The notes beneath the pieces were generated by a model. The model was given only the letters and a program-made list of their open reading frames with translations. It was not told the origin of the DNA and made no database searches. Positions 61,472-64,000 of a stretch of 64,000 nucleotides of DNA are shown piece by piece. Each line of letters starts with the position of its first letter. Position 1 is the first letter of the stretch. The stretch is from Streptomyces aureus (lineage in GTDB: Bacteria > Actinomycetota > Actinomycetes > Streptomycetales > Streptomycetaceae), in NCBI RefSeq assembly GCF_000725495.1, contig NZ_JNZD01000007.1, positions 186,001 through 250,000 on the forward strand, in the 5' to 3' direction. Both the position numbers and the translations under genes were made by a program.

Positions 61472-63012
61472 GCTGCGGACTCCCATTCGCTGAGGGCTTC
61501 GGCATGGGCGGCGGCCAGCTCGTCGTAACTGCGCTGGTCGGCAGGGGTGATGAGGATCAGCCGCCCGTCGGTGGCGATCCGCCAGTCGGGAGCGACACGG
61601 CCAGTGGCCGGATCGAGGACGCAACCTTCTGGGGCGCGCCACGCTGGCGGGACCTCGGCGGCATGAAGCGCCGGGACTACGACCTGGCGACCGTCACGTG
61701 CGATGACGACAGCACTGGTGCGGTGCTCCGCCCGTCGGTCCAGCGCTTGCCGATACACGGCTCGTTCGGCGGCGTGAAGCGCCCTTCGACGTGCAGCAAT
61801 GCCTGCGGCTCCGTATTGATGGGCGACCGCGTCCCAACCTTGGGAGGGCACGTCCTCTCGGTCGGTAACAGCCTGCAGAAGCCTGTTGCCGAAGCCTTCC
61901 AAGGCGTCAGGAGCCAGGGTCCAGGTCTCGCCGATGTGTCGAACCAGGGCGTGCTTCGCGAGGCGGCGCAAAGTGCGGTAGACGGTGGCGCGAGACACGG
62001 ACGAGGTAATGACGAGATCACCGACCGTCTGTGCTGGGCGTGAATACAGGGCCCCGATGATCATGAGGGCGGAGCTCCCCAGCGCGCGGGGAGCGAAGGC
62101 ATCGTGGGCCATCAGATGGCTGATGACAGTCGAATCAATATCGGCCGAGGGGGCGGTCTCGGAGGTGGACCACTCCTCAAGTGCCGGGTCGGGGGGGAAC
62201 TGAGTGGTCTGTGAACGAGAAAACCGGCTCCCCGCCATGCCCCCAGGGCCGTTTCCGAGGTACCAGGAGGAACCCTCCTTGCCGCGCCCGATCCTCAGCC
62301 GGCGCAGCCACCCACCGGGCTTCAGGACGGTGTCGTACGCGTGGCGCAGGGTCTGTCGAGAGATCCCTGCTTCCTCTGCGGCTTGACGCTCGCTGGCGGC
62401 GTGCAGACGGCCGCCAGCTACCTCTGCGAAGTTGAGATGAGCGCGCAGCACCCGCAGAGCTGTGCGTCCGCGCTCTCCACGCCATGGGGTGAGCTCGATA
62501 CGGTCGCGAAGGGCAGCGAGGTCTTCGTAGACGTCCTGTCGAGACTCAACTTCCTTCGTGCTGCTGACTGTTGCGTTGGCGCTCTCCCACACACGATGGA
62601 TGTAGGCGAGGGCGCGCGCTTGTCCGGAACGCAACGCGATGCTTTGTGTGTGCCTGCCGCCCTCGTGATCGGGGTGCATGAGCAGGTCTGTCAACTGGTT
62701 CACTGTGCCCCGCGCACGGGCAACGTGGCATGCGATAGCCGCGGTAACGCGATGTCCGTGCTCGGCCAAGCCCTGCCGGTCTTCGCGTCGGACGACCCGT
62801 CCTTGACGATCGAGCTTGCTGTAGCTGCCCGCCGCATACCGGCCAGTGAGGTCTCCGAGAAGGACCAGATCGGCCGCGATCCGTGGGAGCTGAGCGAGCC
62901 CCTGCCGCGAGGTTTGGGCGCCTGTGACTGCCTCTGGTTGGGGTGAAGCCTGCTGCGAGTAGTGCGGAGAGGGTATGGCGTATGGCATTCTGGAGTCGTC
63001 TCGCAAAGACAT
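61468..63012 (-). CDS. Probable plasmid replication initiator (winged-helix)
   Basis: A 514-aa protein from ATG 63012 (63024 and 62988 are alternatives). Helical N-terminal 280 residues include an HTH (ASERQAAEEAGISRQTLRHA near 215). A winged helix lies near 315-370 (TVGDLVITSSVSRATVYRTL), followed by a basic C-terminus. Neither a primase nor a rolling-circle motif is seen. It is called Rep because it lies beside parAB, faces an iteron array at 63235-63327, and has two HTH units, as in Streptomyces plasmid initiators. Confidence in the coding region is high, in the role moderate. Confidence 0.68.
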   Translation of the reverse strand: MSLRDDSRMPYAIPSPHYSQQASPQPEAVTGAQTSRQGLAQLPRIAADLVLLGDLTGRYAAGSYSKLDRQGRVVRREDRQGLAEHGHRVTAAIACHVARARGTVNQLTDLLMHPDHEGGRHTQSIALRSGQARALAYIHRVWESANATVSSTKEVESRQDVYEDLAALRDRIELTPWRGERGRTALRVLRAHLNFAEVAGGRLHAASERQAAEEAGISRQTLRHAYDTVLKPGGWLRRLRIGRGKEGSSWYLGNGPGGMAGSRFSRSQTTQFPPDPALEEWSTSETAPSADIDSTVISHLMAHDAFAPRALGSSALMIIGALYSRPAQTVGDLVITSSVSRATVYRTLRRLAKHALVRHIGETWTLAPDALEGFGNRLLQAVTDREDVPSQGWDAVAHQYGAAGIAARRRALHAAERAVYRQALDRRAEHRTSAVVIARDGRQVVVPALHAAEVPPAWRAPEGCVLDPATGRVAPDWRIATDGRLILITPADQRSYDELAAAHAEALSEWESAA

Positions 63013-63054
63013 GGACGCCACCAAGGCCCGCTAAAACCACGGGTGGTGTCCGGA

Positions 63055-63108
63055 ACCGACCTCCAATCGGTGCCAGCGAAGCCTCCAGGATTGCAGTCCT
63101 GGGGGCTT
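63055..63108. other. Two hairpins in the rep leader
   Basis: Stem ACCGA/TCGGT (63055-63059/63067-63071) with a 7-base loop, and a 12-bp stem 63079-63090/63097-63108 with a 6-base loop. Read on the rep strand the first loop is TTGGAGG, a Shine-Dalgarno-like sequence. Compatible with antisense or leader control of Rep. Confidence 0.6.
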
Positions 63109-63234
63109 TCGTATGCCTGGCTCCCACAGAGGCAGGCGTCCCCATCGCAACTCGACCAAGGCTCGACAAGAGATCCGTCGAGAGGTCACCACTCCTGACC
63201 CAGTCGGACAACTCAGGCCGCTTTAAGGCCAGTT

Positions 63235-63327
63235 CAGAGGGATCGCCTCTGACTGCCTCTGGGCGACCCGGGTCGAACCGGGGTCGAATCAGAGCGTTTT
63301 CCTCTGACTGCCTCCGATCGCCTCTGC
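63235..63327. repeat. CCTCTG decamer iterons upstream of rep
   Basis: CCTCTG occurs at 63246, 63256, 63301 and 63321, with CCTCCG at 63311, all in 10-base phase within each group; CAGAGG at 63235 is the inverse. GGTCGAA is also repeated at about 63271 and 63282. Matches the AATGCCTCTG pair at 10170-10189. Candidate Rep binding array. Confidence 0.65.
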
Positions 63328-63392
63328 AACCCGTCCTAGCAGGTCACAGCCGCTTCCACCCTCATAAGCCCAGGTCAGAAAGGGTGCGGCAG

Positions 63393-63396
63393 ATTT
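63393..63396. other. Right attachment junction of the element (approximate)
   Basis: The citrate synthase reading frame stops abruptly after TACCACTACCGCCAG with TAA, and homology to the family ends here. The exact crossover cannot be fixed without the other end. Confidence 0.6.
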
Positions 63397-63544
63397 ACTG
63401 GCGGTAGTGGTAGAAGCCCTCCAGCCCCCTGACGTCCCCCAGTTCGGTCTCGGTGACGACGACGCCCGCGAGCCCCCTCGGCACGTCGGCGGACGCACCG
63501 GCAGGACGGTCGACGGAGATGGACGCGGCTTGGTTGATCGGCAT
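63395..63544 (-). pseudogene. Citrate synthase gene truncated after 49 codons
   Basis: ATG 63544 follows GGGAGGAAAC. The product reads as the start of a Streptomyces citrate synthase: VPRGLAGVVVTETELGDVRG then EGFYHYRQ, directly followed by TAA where the full enzyme continues. The missing part should lie at the element's other end. Loss may be tolerated because a second citrate synthase gene is divergent at 63642. Confidence 0.8.
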
Positions 63545-63597
63545 GTTTCCTCCCTGGACTTGATTCGACTGTCCATGCTTGACTGAGTTGCTGTCAA

Positions 63598-63614
63598 TAT
63601 TGATTGAATCAATA
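63598..63614. promoter_or_regulatory. 17-base palindrome in the divergent citrate synthase promoter
   Basis: TATTGATTGAATCAATA is a perfect palindrome with 8-bp arms, between the two citrate synthase genes; a likely operator shared by both. Confidence 0.65.
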
Positions 63615-63641
63615 CGTCGATCCATGGATACGGTGGCGCTC

Positions 63642-64000
63642 ATGAGGGATCGAGAAACGGAGACGCCGGCACACGGGGGTCGACGGCTCAGCACCAAGGA
63701 GACCGCCGAACTGCTCGGCGTGAAGCCGGAGACCGTGTACGCGTACGTGAGCCGCGGCCAGCTCGGCAGCAGACGGGAGCCGGGCGGGCGTGGGAGCACC
63801 TTCGACCCGAAGGAGGTGGAGGCACTCGCCCGACGCAACAGGCGCGAAGGCGGCGGCGGTTCGACCGGGAGCGGCGAACTCTCCGTGCGCACCCGCATCA
63901 CGCTGATCGACAAGGACCGGTACTACTTCCGCGGCGTCGACGCGACGGAACTGGCCGCGCGGTACTCCTTCGAGGAGATCGCCGAATGGCTGTGGACCGG
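63642..64000 (+). CDS. Citrate synthase with N-terminal MerR-like HTH (partial)
   Basis: The first 119 codons are visible. An excisionase/MerR-type HTH (LSTKETAELLGVKPETVYAY, then VSRGQLGSRREPGGRGSTF) is followed by the start of a citrate synthase domain (GVDATELAARYSFEEIAEWL). Streptomyces carries such an HTH-citrate synthase divergent from a second one, as here. ATG 63642 is preferred; ATG 63624 is in frame upstream. The gene runs past the window. Chromosomal, outside the element. Confidence 0.88.
   Translation, partial: MRDRETETPAHGGRRLSTKETAELLGVKPETVYAYVSRGQLGSRREPGGRGSTFDPKEVEALARRNRREGGGGSTGSGELSVRTRITLIDKDRYYFRGVDATELAARYSFEEIAEWLWT

Noticed and set aside
63040..63110. tRNA-like hairpins near the element end
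   Set aside because: One arm has a 5-bp stem and 7-base loop, but there is no T-loop consensus or acceptor stem; leader hairpins of rep are a better reading.
1..64000. CRISPR arrays, rRNA genes or insertion sequences
   Set aside because: No regularly spaced direct repeats with unique spacers, no rRNA-like sequence and no complete transposase with terminal repeats were seen.

Overview
The window is high-GC actinomycete DNA, almost certainly Streptomyces: strong third-position G/C bias, many GTG/TTG starts, ATGA/GTGA start-stop overlaps, an ImuA'-ImuB-DnaE2 cassette, and a divergent citrate synthase pair of the Streptomyces type at the right edge. Nearly all of it (about 1-63394) looks like a mobile element, either an integrative conjugative element or an integrated plasmid. 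Its right end interrupts a citrate synthase gene after codon 49 (63395-63544). The rest of that gene and the integrase are not in the window, so the left end lies outside it.

Layout. (1) 1-4521, defence island: the 3' end of a large DUF499-like protein, an Abi_C/HEPN-like protein, and an overlapping ATPase-HNH pair resembling Septu. (2) 4792-11190, transfer core: a 1609-aa MobF relaxase-helicase and a small partner gene on the minus strand. They are divergent from two small plus-strand genes across an intergenic region with two perfect inverted repeats, a DnaA box and decamer repeats, which is a candidate oriT and/or oriV. (3) 11332-27509, nineteen minus-strand genes, mostly plasmid-type hypothetical proteins plus a C5-cytosine methyltransferase and two PP-loop (PAPS-reductase-like) enzymes. 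This block carries repeated noncoding parts: four near-identical promoters, about ten leader hairpins with a conserved AGGGCAA loop, and three copies of a nested inverted repeat whose stems covary. (4) 28102-33932, accessory genes: a PD-(D/E)XK-like protein, two related GNAT proteins, an alpha/beta hydrolase and two small secreted SH3-like proteins. (5) 34351-39689, an SOS mutasome operon with a LexA-type box over its start. (6) 39947-46713, mixed cargo including a lower-GC patch with a decayed HNH-like gene and a phage terminase remnant, a toxin-antitoxin-like pair, and an IclR regulator next to a quinone oxidoreductase with three operator-like palindromes. (7) 46762-58007, an XRE regulator, a third SH3-like protein, then a tightly coupled plus-strand operon (MFS, lipoprotein, MFS, EgtD-like histidine methyltransferase, broken VUT transporter, two ATP-grasp proteins, HAD-like protein) that looks like an undescribed small-molecule pathway. 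(8) 58072-63012, the maintenance module: parA, a parB-like gene, a second small ribbon-helix-helix-like gene, an HNH gene, a triple-HTH protein and a probable replication initiator with upstream iterons. (9) 63395-64000, host chromosome: truncated and intact citrate synthase genes.

How it fits together. The MobF relaxase would nick and unwind the element for transfer, and Rep/Par would maintain it if it replicates. The repeated promoter, leader and structured-repeat units in region 3 sit next to the relaxase and drive a DNA methyltransferase and many small proteins, which is the arrangement expected of a conjugative leading region expressed early after entry. That reading is an inference. The EgtD/ATP-grasp operon and the covarying repeat family are the two parts most likely to be new.
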